The notes under the pieces were generated by a model, which worked only from the letters and a program-made list of their open reading frames with translations, did no database searches and was not told the DNA's origin. From assembly GCF_001423425.1 (NCBI RefSeq), contig NZ_LMNX01000001.1:1074970-1138969 (forward strand): a stretch of DNA of 64,000 nucleotides, read 5' to 3'. Made by a program: the position numbers and the translations under genes. Numbering within the stretch: the stretch's first letter is position 1; every line of letters begins with the position of its first letter. This document shows, piece by piece, positions 1 through 8,700 of this stretch. This DNA is from Rhizobium sp. Leaf306 (GTDB lineage Bacteria; Pseudomonadota; Alphaproteobacteria; Rhizobiales; Rhizobiaceae).

Positions 1-257
1 ACGGTCTTTGCTGCGACCTGTTCGACCAGCGGCTTGGCTTTGGCAGCCTTGGCATAGACGAGCGTGCGGATCGTCCAGCCCAGTTCCAGCGCATCGATGA
101 CCAGTTTCAGCCCCTCCGCCATGAAGGCACCGGCTTCTTCCCGGTGCTTCTTGTCGGTGAGAAGCTTGATGTCCTTGATGATGGGGTTGGCGAGCGAGGT
201 GACTTCTTTCACCTGCCCGACGCGCCGTGGCCCGTTTCTGTGAAAATTATCGCTCAT
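1..257 (-). CDS. TrmH/SpoU-family RNA 2'-O-methyltransferase (partial, N-terminus)
   Basis: Only the first 85 residues lie in the window; the gene runs off the left edge. The segment reads like the substrate-binding domain of SpoU/TrmH rRNA or tRNA ribose methylases (positively charged start, then NPIIKDIKLLTDKKHRE and FMAEGLKLVIDAL, typical of the small alpha/beta domain that precedes the SPOUT knot). The knotted SAM-binding domain is outside the window, so the RNA target cannot be named. The ATG at 257 overlaps the TGA of the upstream methyltransferase gene by four bases (ATGA), indicating translational coupling of two RNA-modification genes. Confidence 0.8.
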   Translation of the reverse strand, partial: MSDNFHRNGPRRVGQVKEVTSLANPIIKDIKLLTDKKHREEAGAFMAEGLKLVIDALELGWTIRTLVYAKAAKAKPLVEQVAAKT

Positions 258-1462
258 GCGGGTACCCAACGGCTGAAAAGAGAGGTGGAAAGCGCGCGGC
301 CACGGACTTTGCCGTCAAGGCCCGCTTCCCGGATGACGAGTTCGCCCGATTCCACAACGCCATCTGCGCCGCGCATGGTTTCGCGCATCAGTTCATGGAT
401 GGAATAGAAGCTGGCGCGGATCGAATAGGCCGTCAGCACCAACCCGACCGCCTTGGGCGACAGGAGCTGCCGGCAGACATCGAGCATCAGCGGCAAATGG
501 TCGAACAGATGCCAGACCTCGCCATTCGGACCGCGGCCGAATTTCGGCGGGTCGGTGAGAATGATATCGTAGGTGTTGCCGCGGCGTTCCTCGCGCAGGA
601 TGAACTTCATCGCGTCTTCGCAGATCCAGCGGATCGGTGCCTTTTCGAGACGCGACAAGGCCTGGTTTTCGCGACCCCAGCCGATCGCCTTTTTCGACGC
701 ATCGACATGGGTGACCTCGGCACCGGCGGCAGCCGCCACCAGCGACGCGACGCCCGTATAGCCGAACAGGTTGAGCACTTTCAGCGTGCGTCCGGCCTTG
801 GCGGCTTCCTCGACGCGATCCTTCATCCACGCCCAGTGGACGATCTGTTCCGGAAATACGCCGACATGGCGAAATGCGGTGAAGCGGCCGTGGAAATCGA
901 TGCCGAGAAGGGCGAGAGGCCAGGTTTCGCCGAGCGTCTGCGCCGGAAAGCGCCAACGGCCCATGCCGTCTTCATCCGTGTCGCCGGTGAAGATCGCGTC
1001 GGCATTTTCCCAGATGTCGTCGGCAAGCGTCGGCTGCCACAGGGCCTGGGCTTCCGGGCGCACGACGCGGTAATCGCCGTATTGCTCAAGCTTCAGGCCG
1101 CGGCCGGTGTCGATCAGGTGGAAATCGCCGGCGCCGGACGATTCCAGAATGATCGGCACGCGTTCGGCTGGCAGATCGCCGCTGCGGGCAAGAAGCGGAC
1201 GCGTTTCGACCGGTACGTGCGGTTGTGCCTGTGGTCTGTCAGGACGGCGCGACTGGGTGGTTTGGGCTTCGGCCCGACCTTCCGAGCGCGCAGCCTGGGG
1301 GCCGGTCGACCTGGTACGGGTTGCGGCAACGGCCGGACGGCTGCCCGCTTCGCTGCGGCGCTTGTCCGGGCTTTTGGCAGGCGACTTGGCCGCGCCCTTG
1401 GCTGCTGGCTTCTCCGGGCGCTTGCCGGTCGGCCGCCTTTCCTTGTTCATCACTGCGATCAT
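254..1462 (-). CDS. class I SAM-dependent rRNA methyltransferase (RlmI/COG1092-like)
   Basis: A 402-residue protein. The first ~75 residues are a low-complexity Lys/Ala/Pro/Arg-rich tail typical of RNA-binding extensions. The catalytic domain follows, with motif I NLFGYTGVAS (SAM binding), the acidic loop VTHVDASKKAIGW, and motif IV DPPKFGRG, the arrangement found in RlmI/RlmK-type 23S rRNA methylases and their alphaproteobacterial relatives. No clear PUA domain is visible at the N-terminus, unlike RlmI. A second ATG at 1450 is an alternative start, and neither start has a strong ribosome binding site. It is coupled to the downstream SpoU-type gene. The exact substrate is inferred only as rRNA. 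Confidence 0.8.
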   Translation of the reverse strand: MIAVMNKERRPTGKRPEKPAAKGAAKSPAKSPDKRRSEAGSRPAVAATRTRSTGPQAARSEGRAEAQTTQSRRPDRPQAQPHVPVETRPLLARSGDLPAERVPIILESSGAGDFHLIDTGRGLKLEQYGDYRVVRPEAQALWQPTLADDIWENADAIFTGDTDEDGMGRWRFPAQTLGETWPLALLGIDFHGRFTAFRHVGVFPEQIVHWAWMKDRVEEAAKAGRTLKVLNLFGYTGVASLVAAAAGAEVTHVDASKKAIGWGRENQALSRLEKAPIRWICEDAMKFILREERRGNTYDIILTDPPKFGRGPNGEVWHLFDHLPLMLDVCRQLLSPKAVGLVLTAYSIRASFYSIHELMRETMRGADGVVESGELVIREAGLDGKVRGRALSTSLFSRWVPA

Positions 1463-1586
1463 CCGCTCGGGTTCTTGTCTTTCGCAGCAGATAGCATCTG
1501 TGCCGCGTTCTTCAAAGCCGGCAATAGCGTCAGATCTGTTTTCGCTCGCTTCGACGCCTATCTAATCAGCGAAACGGGAGATCGAG

Positions 1587-2057
1587 ATGGATATCGAAGG
1601 GCAGGAACGGATCGCGGCGCCGCGGGATATCGTGTGGCGCGCGCTGAACGATGCCGAAACCATCCGCCAGTGCATTCCCGGTTGCGAGCGGCTGGAGTGG
1701 ATTTCGGACAACGAACTTGCCGCCAGCATCAAGGTTCGCTTCAGCCTGATCTCGCTTGGCCTTGCCGGCACGATCACGCTTTCGAACATCGATGCGGGAG
1801 AAAGCTACACGCTCTCCGCCGAGGGCCAGGGAAGCATTGCGGGCTTTGCCAAGGGCGCGGCTGACGTGCGGCTTGAGGAAGACGGGACTGAGACCGTGCT
1901 GCATTACATCGCGCGTGCGCAAACCGGAGGACGGATCTCGCAGCTCGGATCCAAGCTCGTGCGGTCGACAACCGAAAAGCTGGCAGCGAAATTCTTTGCG
2001 GATTTCAACGCAGCGGTCATCGCCAAGACGGCGGAGGCCAGAACCGAGGGGCTCTGA
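1587..2057 (+). CDS. CoxG/SRPBCC family protein (carbon monoxide dehydrogenase subunit G-like)
   Basis: A 156-residue protein opening MDIEGQERIAAPRDIVW..LND, followed by CIPGCERLEW, the hallmark start of the CoxG (COG3427) branch of the START/SRPBCC fold. The family binds hydrophobic ligands; in CO dehydrogenase clusters it is linked to membrane attachment or maturation of the enzyme. No coxMSL genes are nearby, so here it is probably a stand-alone member with unknown ligand. It is divergent from the rRNA methylase gene and convergent with the LapA-like gene. The ATG at 1587 follows GAGAT, a weak ribosome binding site. Confidence 0.75.
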   Translation: MDIEGQERIAAPRDIVWRALNDAETIRQCIPGCERLEWISDNELAASIKVRFSLISLGLAGTITLSNIDAGESYTLSAEGQGSIAGFAKGAADVRLEEDGTETVLHYIARAQTGGRISQLGSKLVRSTTEKLAAKFFADFNAAVIAKTAEARTEGL

Positions 2058-2067
2058 CCGCGGGTCG

Positions 2068-2445
2068 TTATCTGGCTGGAAGCGCGGCGTTGCTGGCCGG
2101 GGCGGGAACAATGGCCTGGTTGGCCGGAACGACTGACGGCGACGGCTTGACCGCGGCAGTGTTCTCCTTTTGCAGACGGACGGCTTCGCGAGCTTCAATC
2201 CGGGCCTGTCTGCGATGCTTGCCCTGGCTCCACCAGGTCACGAACGAGCCAAGCGCCATGCCGAACAGGAGCGCCAGCAGTACCAGCAGGAACAGCGGTG
2301 CCGTCAGCGACAGGACGCTGTCTTCCGGACGGAAGGGATTGAGTGCGAGCGTGACGCTTTGACGGTTGGCGACGGCCAGCACGATCAAAACGATGCCGAG
2401 GGGCACAAAGATCACGAGGCTCACGATCCTCTTGAACTTGGTCAT
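2068..2445 (-). CDS. LapA (DUF1049) domain membrane protein
   Basis: About 125 residues. Two hydrophobic segments (roughly residues 5-27 and 42-65) are separated by an NRQSVTLALNPF motif typical of LapA/DUF1049 proteins, followed by WWSQGKHRRQARIEAREA and a Pro/Ala-rich tail. In enterobacteria LapA is an inner-membrane adaptor in LPS assembly control; the role here is inferred from the domain only. The ATG at 2445 has GGGAGAAAACC in front and is preferred over a longer frame reaching 2472. It is the third gene of a minus-strand row sppA-ihfB-lapA, 118 bp after ihfB. Confidence 0.75.
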   Translation of the reverse strand: MTKFKRIVSLVIFVPLGIVLIVLAVANRQSVTLALNPFRPEDSVLSLTAPLFLLVLLALLFGMALGSFVTWWSQGKHRRQARIEAREAVRLQKENTAAVKPSPSVVPANQAIVPAPASNAALPAR

Positions 2446-2563
2446 GGTTTTCTCCCGGCAAGTGACAATCAAACGAAGGATCGCCGGTCATCGCTGCCGG
2501 CGTCCAGTGCAGAATAGAGGGCGGCGTCATGCTTTCAAGTGTGATGCCCGACCTTCGACGCGA

Positions 2564-2863
2564 TCAATCGTCCTCGTCGGCAAGATCCGGGTTGAGGCGC
2601 TCGCGCAATTCCTTGCCCGTTTTGAAGAACGGCACCCATTTTTCCTCGACAAAGACGCTTTCGCCTGTGCGCGGATTGCGGCCGGAACGCGACGGGCGGT
2701 TCTTCACCGAAAACGCGCCGAAGCCACGCAGCTCGACCCGGTTTCCGCCGGCGAGAGCATCAGTGATCTCGTCGAGGACCGCATTGACGATATTCTCGAC
2801 GTCACGATGGTAGAGATGCGGATTGCGCGCTGCAACGATCTGCACCAGTTCAGATTTGATCAC
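2564..2863 (-). CDS. ihfB: integration host factor subunit beta
   Basis: 99 residues, the normal IhfB length. The HU/IHF fold is complete: [11 protein letters not shown], then [16 protein letters not shown], and the DNA-intercalating beta arm with [25 protein letters not shown] bends DNA for recombination, replication initiation and sigma-54 promoters, a relevant partner for the rpoN gene 3.5 kb away. The start codon is GTG at 2863. The ribosome binding site AGGGGG lies inside a tandemly duplicated 20-21 bp segment (see repeat 2867-2907). The gene follows sppA by 47 bp on the same strand. Confidence 0.96.
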   Translation of the reverse strand: MIKSELVQIVAARNPHLYHRDVENIVNAVLDEITDALAGGNRVELRGFGAFSVKNRPSRSGRNPRTGESVFVEEKWVPFFKTGKELRERLNPDLADEDD

Positions 2864-2866
2864 TTC

Positions 2867-2907
2867 TGCCCCCTGAAAAAAGTTAGGTGCCCCCTGAAAA
2901 AATTAGG
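2867..2907. repeat. tandem duplication of a 20-21 bp unit carrying the ihfB ribosome binding site
   Basis: On the plus strand the unit TGCCCCCTGAAAAAAGTTAG plus G (2867-2887) is followed directly by the same unit lacking the single G after the A run (2888-2907). Read on the minus strand, each copy is a T run followed by CAGGGGGCA, so the purine-rich Shine-Dalgarno of ihfB is present twice in tandem between the sppA stop codon and the GTG of ihfB. Only the copy at 2867-2887 is at a workable distance from the GTG. Confidence 0.9.
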
Positions 2908-2910
2908 CTT

Positions 2911-3867
2911 TCAGTCGCTTCCAACCTGCCAAACGGAAACCAGACCGTCAAGGAACAACTTGTCGGAGCCGAAGATCCGAAGCGCTGCCGGGGAAAGCTG
3001 GTCGCCCAGTCCGGTCATGCGGAAAAACTGCGACACAGCGCTGGCGAACCAGAATGAGGAGGAGGACTTGCCATCCTTCCACTCGACCTCGGGCAGGCTT
3101 TTGGCCACGCCGCGGGTCTCCAGATAGGCACGGACCTCGTCTTCGCCGCCGAGTTCATCGACCAGCTTGACGGCAAGCGCCTGACGGCCGGTGAAGATCG
3201 TGCCGTCAGCGAGTTTGAGAACCTCATCGCGCGGCATGTTGCGGCGATCGGCGACAAGGTCGACGAACCAGGCATAGCTGTCCATCACCATGTTGCGGAT
3301 CATCGTCTTGGCTTCTTCGCTGGCAGGATGGAAGGGCGACGGTTCGGCCTTGAGCGGTGCGGACTTGATCTCCTCCAGCGACACGCCGATCTTTTTCAGG
3401 GCTTCATCGACCTGCGGATACTGGAAGATGACGCCGATCGAGCCGGTGATGGAGCTTTCGCCGGCGACGATATGATCGCCAGCAGACGCAATCATGTAGC
3501 CTGCGGATGCGGCAAGGGTGCGGACCTGCGAGACGACGGGCTTGGTTTGCGCGATATGGCGGATGGCCTTGAAGATGCGCTCGCCGCCATAGGTCGTTCC
3601 GCCCGGAGAATTGATCGAGACGATGAGCGCTTTTGCCTGGCTGCTTTCGGCGATCTTCTCCAATCGCTCCAGCAATTCCCTGTCGTCGAGGATCATGCCT
3701 GAGATATCGACGCGAGCGACGTGCGCGACCGCGGAGTTGCCACTGGTGCCGACCGTGACCCGATACAGCGCGAAACCGATACCGACGAGAAACACGAGGG
3801 CCGCAACCCGCCAGAAACTCAGTTTCCGACGCAACTGGCGCCGTTCAGCAATCCCCATCTGATCCAT
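2911..3867 (-). CDS. sppA: signal peptide peptidase SppA, S49 family
   Basis: About 318 residues, the short single-domain SppA class. There is one N-terminal membrane anchor (about residues 17-40). The periplasmic serine protease domain contains the oxyanion segment SINSPGGTTYGGE, the nucleophile Ser in TLAASAGYMIAS, and the general-base Lys in EIKSAPLKAEPSPF. It degrades signal peptides left in the inner membrane. The ATG at 3867 is favoured over a TTG at 3873 because GAGG lies seven bases upstream of it. First gene of the row sppA-ihfB-lapA and divergent from lptC. Confidence 0.93.
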   Translation of the reverse strand: MDQMGIAERRQLRRKLSFWRVAALVFLVGIGFALYRVTVGTSGNSAVAHVARVDISGMILDDRELLERLEKIAESSQAKALIVSINSPGGTTYGGERIFKAIRHIAQTKPVVSQVRTLAASAGYMIASAGDHIVAGESSITGSIGVIFQYPQVDEALKKIGVSLEEIKSAPLKAEPSPFHPASEEAKTMIRNMVMDSYAWFVDLVADRRNMPRDEVLKLADGTIFTGRQALAVKLVDELGGEDEVRAYLETRGVAKSLPEVEWKDGKSSSSFWFASAVSQFFRMTGLGDQLSPAALRIFGSDKLFLDGLVSVWQVGSD

Positions 3868-3941
3868 TCTCAATCCTCAAAGCGAGCCAGCCCAAATAGG
3901 GTCCGGCTTATTGTTTCAAGCGGGCATATCACGTTTTTATG

Positions 3942-3970
3942 TTGTCCATTATTGTTTGTTGAACGATAAA
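3942..3970 (+). promoter_or_regulatory. candidate sigma-70 promoter for lptC
   Basis: TTGTCC (3942-3947) and GATAAA (3965-3970) are separated by exactly 17 bp in the AT-rich gap between sppA and lptC, about 110 bp before the lptC start. This is a sequence-pattern call only. Confidence 0.4.
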
Positions 3971-4080
3971 AACCATATTGAGGCCGCAGGTGAACAACTA
4001 GCGCCGCTTCCGTCGATCTCAACGCGGGCGGCCCTGTCATCTTTACGACAAATCTTGCCGGAAAGGACCGGACGAGCAGA

Positions 4081-4758
4081 ATGCTGCAGCATATCCGCAA
4101 CCCAGCCCTGGCCGGCGCTTCCCGCGCGGTCGGGCAGTCGCCCGACGATATCTATCAGTCGGCACTTGCCCATTCCGCAAGGGTGCGCAAGCTCAAGATA
4201 TTCCTGCCGATCAGTGCAGCCATCATCTCCGCCGCCTTTATCGGGGTGGCGATCGTGCGCGCCTATCTGCCGGAAAACCTGTCGATCGAAAGCGCGCGCA
4301 TCGAAAATGGCAAGATCGTCATGGAACGGCCCGCGATTTCCGGCCGCAACAGCGACGGCATCAGCTATTCGATGATTGCCAACCGTGCATTGCAGGATAT
4401 TCAGAACCCGAACATGATCAGCCTCGAAAACGTCAAGGCCGCCGTGCCGATCAATGACGAGGTCGTTGCGCGTGTCACGGCCGCCGGAGCCGACTTCGAT
4501 CGTGGCGCCGACAAGCTGGATCTGACCAAACCATTCGACGTTAATTTATCCAACGGGATTACTGCGCGCTTCCAATCCGCCCGCCTCGATATACCGGGTG
4601 GATTGATGGATACGCCGGACCCGGTCAAAATCTCCATGGACGCGGGTTCCATTGTTGCGAACTCCCTGAAGATAACGGATAAGGGACACACAATCACCCT
4701 GATCGGCAAGGTTCAGGTCGACCTCGACCCTGCCCGCATCCGCAACCAAGGCAAATAG
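4081..4758 (+). CDS. lptC: LPS export ABC transporter periplasmic protein LptC
   Basis: 225 residues. A cytosolic N-terminus of about 40 residues precedes one membrane segment (about 41-62, FLPISAAIISAAFIGVAIV). A periplasmic beta-jellyroll follows, with the repeating pattern of Lpt proteins (e.g. SLENVKAAVPI, GITARFQSARLDI, VANSLKITDKG). LptC carries lipopolysaccharide from the LptBFG extractor to LptA. The gene is followed 12 bp later by lptA and then lptB, a conserved alphaproteobacterial order. LptF/LptG are not in the window. The ATG at 4081 lies after a GACGAGCAGA stretch. Confidence 0.9.
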   Translation: MLQHIRNPALAGASRAVGQSPDDIYQSALAHSARVRKLKIFLPISAAIISAAFIGVAIVRAYLPENLSIESARIENGKIVMERPAISGRNSDGISYSMIANRALQDIQNPNMISLENVKAAVPINDEVVARVTAAGADFDRGADKLDLTKPFDVNLSNGITARFQSARLDIPGGLMDTPDPVKISMDAGSIVANSLKITDKGHTITLIGKVQVDLDPARIRNQGK

Positions 4759-4770
4759 GGCACGGCCGCA

Positions 4771-5319
4771 ATGACGAATCGACTCTTTCGTATCTCTTCC
4801 GCCGTGATGGCCACCGGACTCGTGTTCGGCCTTGCCTTCAGCGCGACCGCCCAGACCACCAGCAGCAAGATGGAAGGCTTGAAGCTTTCCAACGATGCGC
4901 CGATCCAGATCCAGAGCGACCAGCTGGAAATCAAGGATCAGGAAAAACGTGCCTTCTTCACCGGCAATGTGCAGGTGGTGCAGGGTACGACCACGATGAA
5001 GGCCGGCAAGATGACCGTGCTTTACAAAGGTGAAGGCGCTTCGGTGACCTCCGGCAGCACCGACATCGACAAGATCTTTCTCGACGACACCGTTTTCCTC
5101 ACCTCGGGCACTCAGCAGGCGACCGCCGAAAAGGGCGAGTTCGACATGACCTCGCAGACCTTCGTGCTTTCCGGCAAGCAAGTCGTGCTTTCCGAAGGCG
5201 CCAACGTGTTTCGCGGCTGCAAGCTGACCGTGCAGATGGCGACCGGACAGGCGAAGCTCGATTCCTGCGGTGGCCGCGTGGAAATCATGCTCGACCCGAA
5301 GTCGCGACCTAAGCAATAG
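4771..5319 (+). CDS. lptA: LPS transport periplasmic protein LptA
   Basis: 182 residues with a cleavable signal peptide (about 1-27, ending FSATAQ). The mature part is an OstA/LptA beta-jellyroll: PIQIQSDQLEI, RAFFTGNVQVVQG and AGKMTVLY are characteristic of the family. LptA polymerises into the periplasmic bridge that carries LPS to LptD. It sits 12 bp after lptC and 12 bp before lptB, so the three genes are almost certainly one transcript. Confidence 0.94.
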   Translation: MTNRLFRISSAVMATGLVFGLAFSATAQTTSSKMEGLKLSNDAPIQIQSDQLEIKDQEKRAFFTGNVQVVQGTTTMKAGKMTVLYKGEGASVTSGSTDIDKIFLDDTVFLTSGTQQATAEKGEFDMTSQTFVLSGKQVVLSEGANVFRGCKLTVQMATGQAKLDSCGGRVEIMLDPKSRPKQ

Positions 5320-5331
5320 AAATCCAAGCCC

Positions 5332-6138
5332 TTGAAAATACCTTTCCTCTCCAACCGGTCTGCCGACCGGTCGCCCGTGACCGAACCTTTCATTGCACGC
5401 GACAAGGCGCGCTATGAGGGTACGCTGGTGGCGCATGGTCTTTCCAAGACCTATGACACGCGGCGCGTGGTGAACGGCGTATCGCTGGTCGTTCGCAAGG
5501 GCGAGGCTGTCGGCCTGCTCGGACCGAACGGCGCCGGCAAGACGACGTGTTTCTACATGATCACCGGGCTTGTGCCTGTCGATGAGGGCATGATTGCCAT
5601 CAATGGCAACGAGGTGACGCATATGCCGATGTATCGGCGTGCACGTCTCGGCGTCGGCTACCTGCCGCAGGAAGCCTCGATCTTTCGCGGACTGTCCGTC
5701 GAAGACAATATAAGGGCGGTTCTCGAAGTTCACGAACCGAACCGCGACAAGCGCGAAGCGAAGCTCGACGAGTTGCTGGAAGAATTCCATATCAGCCAGT
5801 TGCGCAAGTCCGCGGCTGTCGCGTTGTCGGGTGGCGAACGGCGTCGCCTCGAGATCGCCCGCGCGCTGGCGACCGACCCTGCCTTCATGCTGCTGGACGA
5901 GCCGTTTGCCGGTGTCGACCCGATTTCCGTTTCCGACATCCAGAACCTGGTTCGCCACTTGACGGCGCGCGGTATCGGGGTACTGATAACGGATCACAAC
6001 GTTCGCGAAACGTTGGGTCTCATCGACCGCGCCTACATTATTCACGCAGGCGAAGTCCTGACGCATGGCAGGGCCGACGATATCGTCAACAATCCGGATG
6101 TTCGTCGTCTTTACCTTGGCGACAAGTTCAGCCTCTGA
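5332..6138 (+). CDS. lptB: LPS export ABC transporter ATP-binding protein LptB
   Basis: 268 residues, about 25 longer at the N-terminus than E. coli LptB. Walker A is GPNGAGKT, the Q-loop is YLPQEAS, the signature is LSGGERRR, Walker B with catalytic Glu is FMLLDEPFAGVDP, and the H-loop is ITDHN. It powers LPS extraction from the inner membrane with LptF/LptG. The only start giving the full frame is a TTG at 5332; the N-terminal 25 residues are not needed for the ABC fold, so a downstream start is possible. Followed by a 167-bp gap and rpoN. Confidence 0.96.
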   Translation: MKIPFLSNRSADRSPVTEPFIARDKARYEGTLVAHGLSKTYDTRRVVNGVSLVVRKGEAVGLLGPNGAGKTTCFYMITGLVPVDEGMIAINGNEVTHMPMYRRARLGVGYLPQEASIFRGLSVEDNIRAVLEVHEPNRDKREAKLDELLEEFHISQLRKSAAVALSGGERRRLEIARALATDPAFMLLDEPFAGVDPISVSDIQNLVRHLTARGIGVLITDHNVRETLGLIDRAYIIHAGEVLTHGRADDIVNNPDVRRLYLGDKFSL

Positions 6139-6201
6139 GGCCAGAAAGAATCCACTTTCCCGCTTCGTGCCGCTTGACCAAATCTATCAAAAAAGCAATT
6201 C

Positions 6202-6231
6202 TTGTGCCAGTTGAAGGATGGCGCCGATAAT
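6202..6231 (+). promoter_or_regulatory. candidate sigma-70 promoter upstream of rpoN
   Basis: TTGTGC (6202-6207) and GATAAT (6226-6231) with an 18-bp spacer lie about 75 bp before the rpoN ATG. The -10 is close to consensus and the -35 is moderate. Called from pattern alone. Confidence 0.35.
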
Positions 6232-6305
6232 CTCGGTGTCTTCCTCTCGACTATCGTGCGATGACCGCATGATTTTAAGGAGATCACGGGAGTTTCGCGT
6301 CCGCC

Positions 6306-7889
6306 ATGGGGTTATCTGCCAGTCTTTTTCTGCGACAGAGCCAATCGCTGGTGATGACACCGCAGCTGATGCAGTCCATTCAACTGCTGCAGATGACGCA
6401 TTTTGAACTCAACCAGTTCATCGCGCAGGAAGTCGAGAAAAATCCGCTGCTCGAAATAGCGGCAGGCGACGGCGATGGTGATGCGGATTTAGGCGGGCTT
6501 GATCCCCGCGATCTGGAGTTTTCCGGTTCGCGCGAGGATGACGGACCGTTCGAAGGCCAATCGGCGGCGCAAGCCGATGTCGGCTCCCTCGACTGGTATG
6601 AGAGCGCAACCCGCGACGGCACGGCCAAGCTTGGCGATCACCTCGATGCCAGCCTTGAAAACGTGTTTCCCGACGACGCACCGGCACAGCGGCCGGACGC
6701 GCCCGAACTTCTCGGCCAGTGGAAATCGATGCCCGGCGGCGATGCCGGCGAGGACTACGACCTCGACGATTTCGTTGCGGGTCAGGTGACCCTGCGCGAT
6801 CATCTCGGACAACAGCTGCCTTTCGTGGTGACCACCCCGGGCGACCGGTTGATCGCCCAGGACCTGCTCGACCAGTTGGACGATGCCGGCTATTTCCAGG
6901 GCGACATCGAAGAGGTCGCGGCCCGTCTCGGCAAGGCGCCGGAGGCGGTAGAGGCCGTTCTCATTCAGCTGCAAACCTTCGATCCACCCGGGGTATTTTG
7001 CCGTAGCCTGAGCGAATGCCTGGCGATCCAGCTGCGCCAGAACGACCGGCTGGACCCGGCCATGGCAGCGCTGATCGATCACCTCGATCTTCTCGCCAAG
7101 CGTGACTTTGCGTCTCTGCGCAAGATCTGCGGCGTGGACGACGAAGATCTGATCGACATGATGGCTGAAATCCGCAAGCTCAACCCGAAGCCGGGTGCAG
7201 GCTTCGAGGGCGGGTTCTCGCAGTCTATCTCACCTGATGTCGTGGTCCGGCCATCGCTTGATGGTGGATGGAACGTCGAACTCAATCCCGATACCCTGCC
7301 GCGCGTTCTGGTCAACCAGACCTATTTCAACACGGTCTCCAAACACTGCCCGAAGAACGGCGAAGATCACAATTTTCTGTCGGACTGCATGCAGACGGCG
7401 AACTGGCTCGCCCGCAGCCTCGACCAGCGCGCCAAGACGATCATGAAAGTGGCAAGCGAGATCGTACGCCAGCAGGATGCCTTCCTGCTGCACGGCGTCG
7501 ATCACCTGCGACCGCTCAACCTGAAGACGGTGGCAGAGGCCATCAAGATGCACGAATCCACCGTCAGCCGCGTCACCTCCAACAAGTATGTGCTGACGCC
7601 ACGCGGCCTGTTCGAACTGAAATACTTCTTCACAGTGTCGATCGGCTCGGCGGAAGAAGGTGGAGACACCCATTCGGCCGAATCGGTGCGGCATCGCATC
7701 CGGTTGTTGATTTCTCAGGAGCTGCCGAGTGCCGTCCTGTCGGATGACGACATTGTCATCAGCCTCAAACAGGGCGGTGTCGAACTTGCGCGCCGGACGG
7801 TGGCGAAATATCGCGAGGCGATGAACATTCCGTCATCGGTGCAACGCAGGCGGGAAAAGCGCGCCATCGCGAAACTGGCAGCGTTCTAG
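6306..7889 (+). CDS. rpoN: RNA polymerase sigma-54 factor
   Basis: 527 residues. Region I starts LRQSQSLVMTPQLMQSIQLLQM, the Gln/Leu-rich segment that meets activator ATPases. An acidic region II follows, then the core-binding domain (LNPKPGAGF), the helix-turn-helix area (HESTVSRVTSNKYV) and the diagnostic RpoN box ARRTVAKYRE near residue 500. It directs transcription of nitrogen, C4-dicarboxylate and other -24/-12 promoters. It is followed by hpf and ptsN, the classic rpoN cluster. The start ATG at 6306 has AAGGAGATCACGG some distance upstream. Confidence 0.97.
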   Translation: MGLSASLFLRQSQSLVMTPQLMQSIQLLQMTHFELNQFIAQEVEKNPLLEIAAGDGDGDADLGGLDPRDLEFSGSREDDGPFEGQSAAQADVGSLDWYESATRDGTAKLGDHLDASLENVFPDDAPAQRPDAPELLGQWKSMPGGDAGEDYDLDDFVAGQVTLRDHLGQQLPFVVTTPGDRLIAQDLLDQLDDAGYFQGDIEEVAARLGKAPEAVEAVLIQLQTFDPPGVFCRSLSECLAIQLRQNDRLDPAMAALIDHLDLLAKRDFASLRKICGVDDEDLIDMMAEIRKLNPKPGAGFEGGFSQSISPDVVVRPSLDGGWNVELNPDTLPRVLVNQTYFNTVSKHCPKNGEDHNFLSDCMQTANWLARSLDQRAKTIMKVASEIVRQQDAFLLHGVDHLRPLNLKTVAEAIKMHESTVSRVTSNKYVLTPRGLFELKYFFTVSIGSAEEGGDTHSAESVRHRIRLLISQELPSAVLSDDDIVISLKQGGVELARRTVAKYREAMNIPSSVQRRREKRAIAKLAAF

Positions 7890-8053
7890 CCTCACATATC
7901 GAGGGCAGTCATAGGCGACCCGGTATTCGCCACACGTGCCGCACAGATTGACATTCCGTTAATGGCAGTTTAGAGACCCGCCGCAACCTGACCGGGCGAC
8001 ACGGGATCTAAACCAATTCCCAAACCAATTTGGCCCTGCCATTCGTGAACCGC

Positions 8054-8082
8054 TTGGATCAAGAGGCCGGTTGGCGTAGACT
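8054..8082 (+). promoter_or_regulatory. candidate sigma-70 promoter for hpf
   Basis: TTGGAT (8054-8059) and TAGACT (8077-8082) have an exact 17-bp spacer and sit 36 bp before the hpf start, giving a short leader with a strong AAGGAG ribosome binding site. It suggests hpf-ptsN can be transcribed independently of rpoN. Confidence 0.4.
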
Positions 8083-8117
8083 GGAACATGCAAGTCACGA
8101 CAATAAGGAGTAACTCC

Positions 8118-8690
8118 ATGAGTGTGCGTGTATCCGGTAAACATATGGAAATCGGCGACTCGTTTCGACAGAAGATCGAGGACCACATCGGCGGTGCAGT
8201 GACCAAATACTTCGACGGGGGGTATTCGGGTCAGGTGATCGTCGAGAAGTCCGGCTCGCGTTTTTCGGCAGATTGCAAGGTGCATCTCGATACCGGGATC
8301 GTCCTGCATGCGGCCGGAGAAGCGAATGATCCACAGGCAAGTTTCGATGCTGCAGCGGAGCGGATCGAAAAACGCCTTCGTCGCTACAAGCGTCGACTGA
8401 AGGACCATCACGCCGGCAATCACGCGAACGGTTTTTCCGAAGTGGCTTACACGGTCATGGACCGTGTACCGGATGAAGAAGACGACGTGCCAGACGATTT
8501 CGCACCGACCATCGTTGCGGAAAGCACGAAGCAGTTGATGACGATGTCCGTTGCGACCGCCGTGATGGCGCTCGACATGACGGACGAACCGGTCCTGTTG
8601 TTCCGCAGCCCTGGAAAGGAGCTGAACATCGTGTACCGGCGCAATGACGGAAATATCGGTTGGATCGATTCCACCGGTATGAAGAACTAA
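8118..8690 (+). CDS. hpf: ribosome hibernation promoting factor (long form)
   Basis: 190 residues, the long HPF class. The N-terminal S30AE/YfiA domain starts MSVRVSGKHMEIGDSFR, with a basic face around KRLRRYKRRLKDHH. A linker leads to a C-terminal dimerisation domain ending NIVYRRNDGNIGWID. Long HPF dimerises 70S ribosomes into 100S particles in stationary phase. The ATG at 8118 is chosen because AAGGAG (8105-8110) is seven bases upstream; an in-frame ATG at 8088 has no such site. A hairpin separates it from ptsN. Confidence 0.95.
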   Translation: MSVRVSGKHMEIGDSFRQKIEDHIGGAVTKYFDGGYSGQVIVEKSGSRFSADCKVHLDTGIVLHAAGEANDPQASFDAAAERIEKRLRRYKRRLKDHHAGNHANGFSEVAYTVMDRVPDEEDDVPDDFAPTIVAESTKQLMTMSVATAVMALDMTDEPVLLFRSPGKELNIVYRRNDGNIGWIDSTGMKN

Positions 8691-8700
8691 AAACTCTCGG

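Noticed and set aside
4546..6066. A 506-codon minus-strand open frame opposite lptC-lptA-lptB
   Set aside because: Antisense to three well-supported genes; no recognisable motif and no ribosome binding site.
7890..8117. Sigma-54 (-24/-12) promoter in the rpoN-hpf gap
   Set aside because: No TGGCAC-N5-TTGCA-like element was found; a sigma-70-like pair was reported instead.
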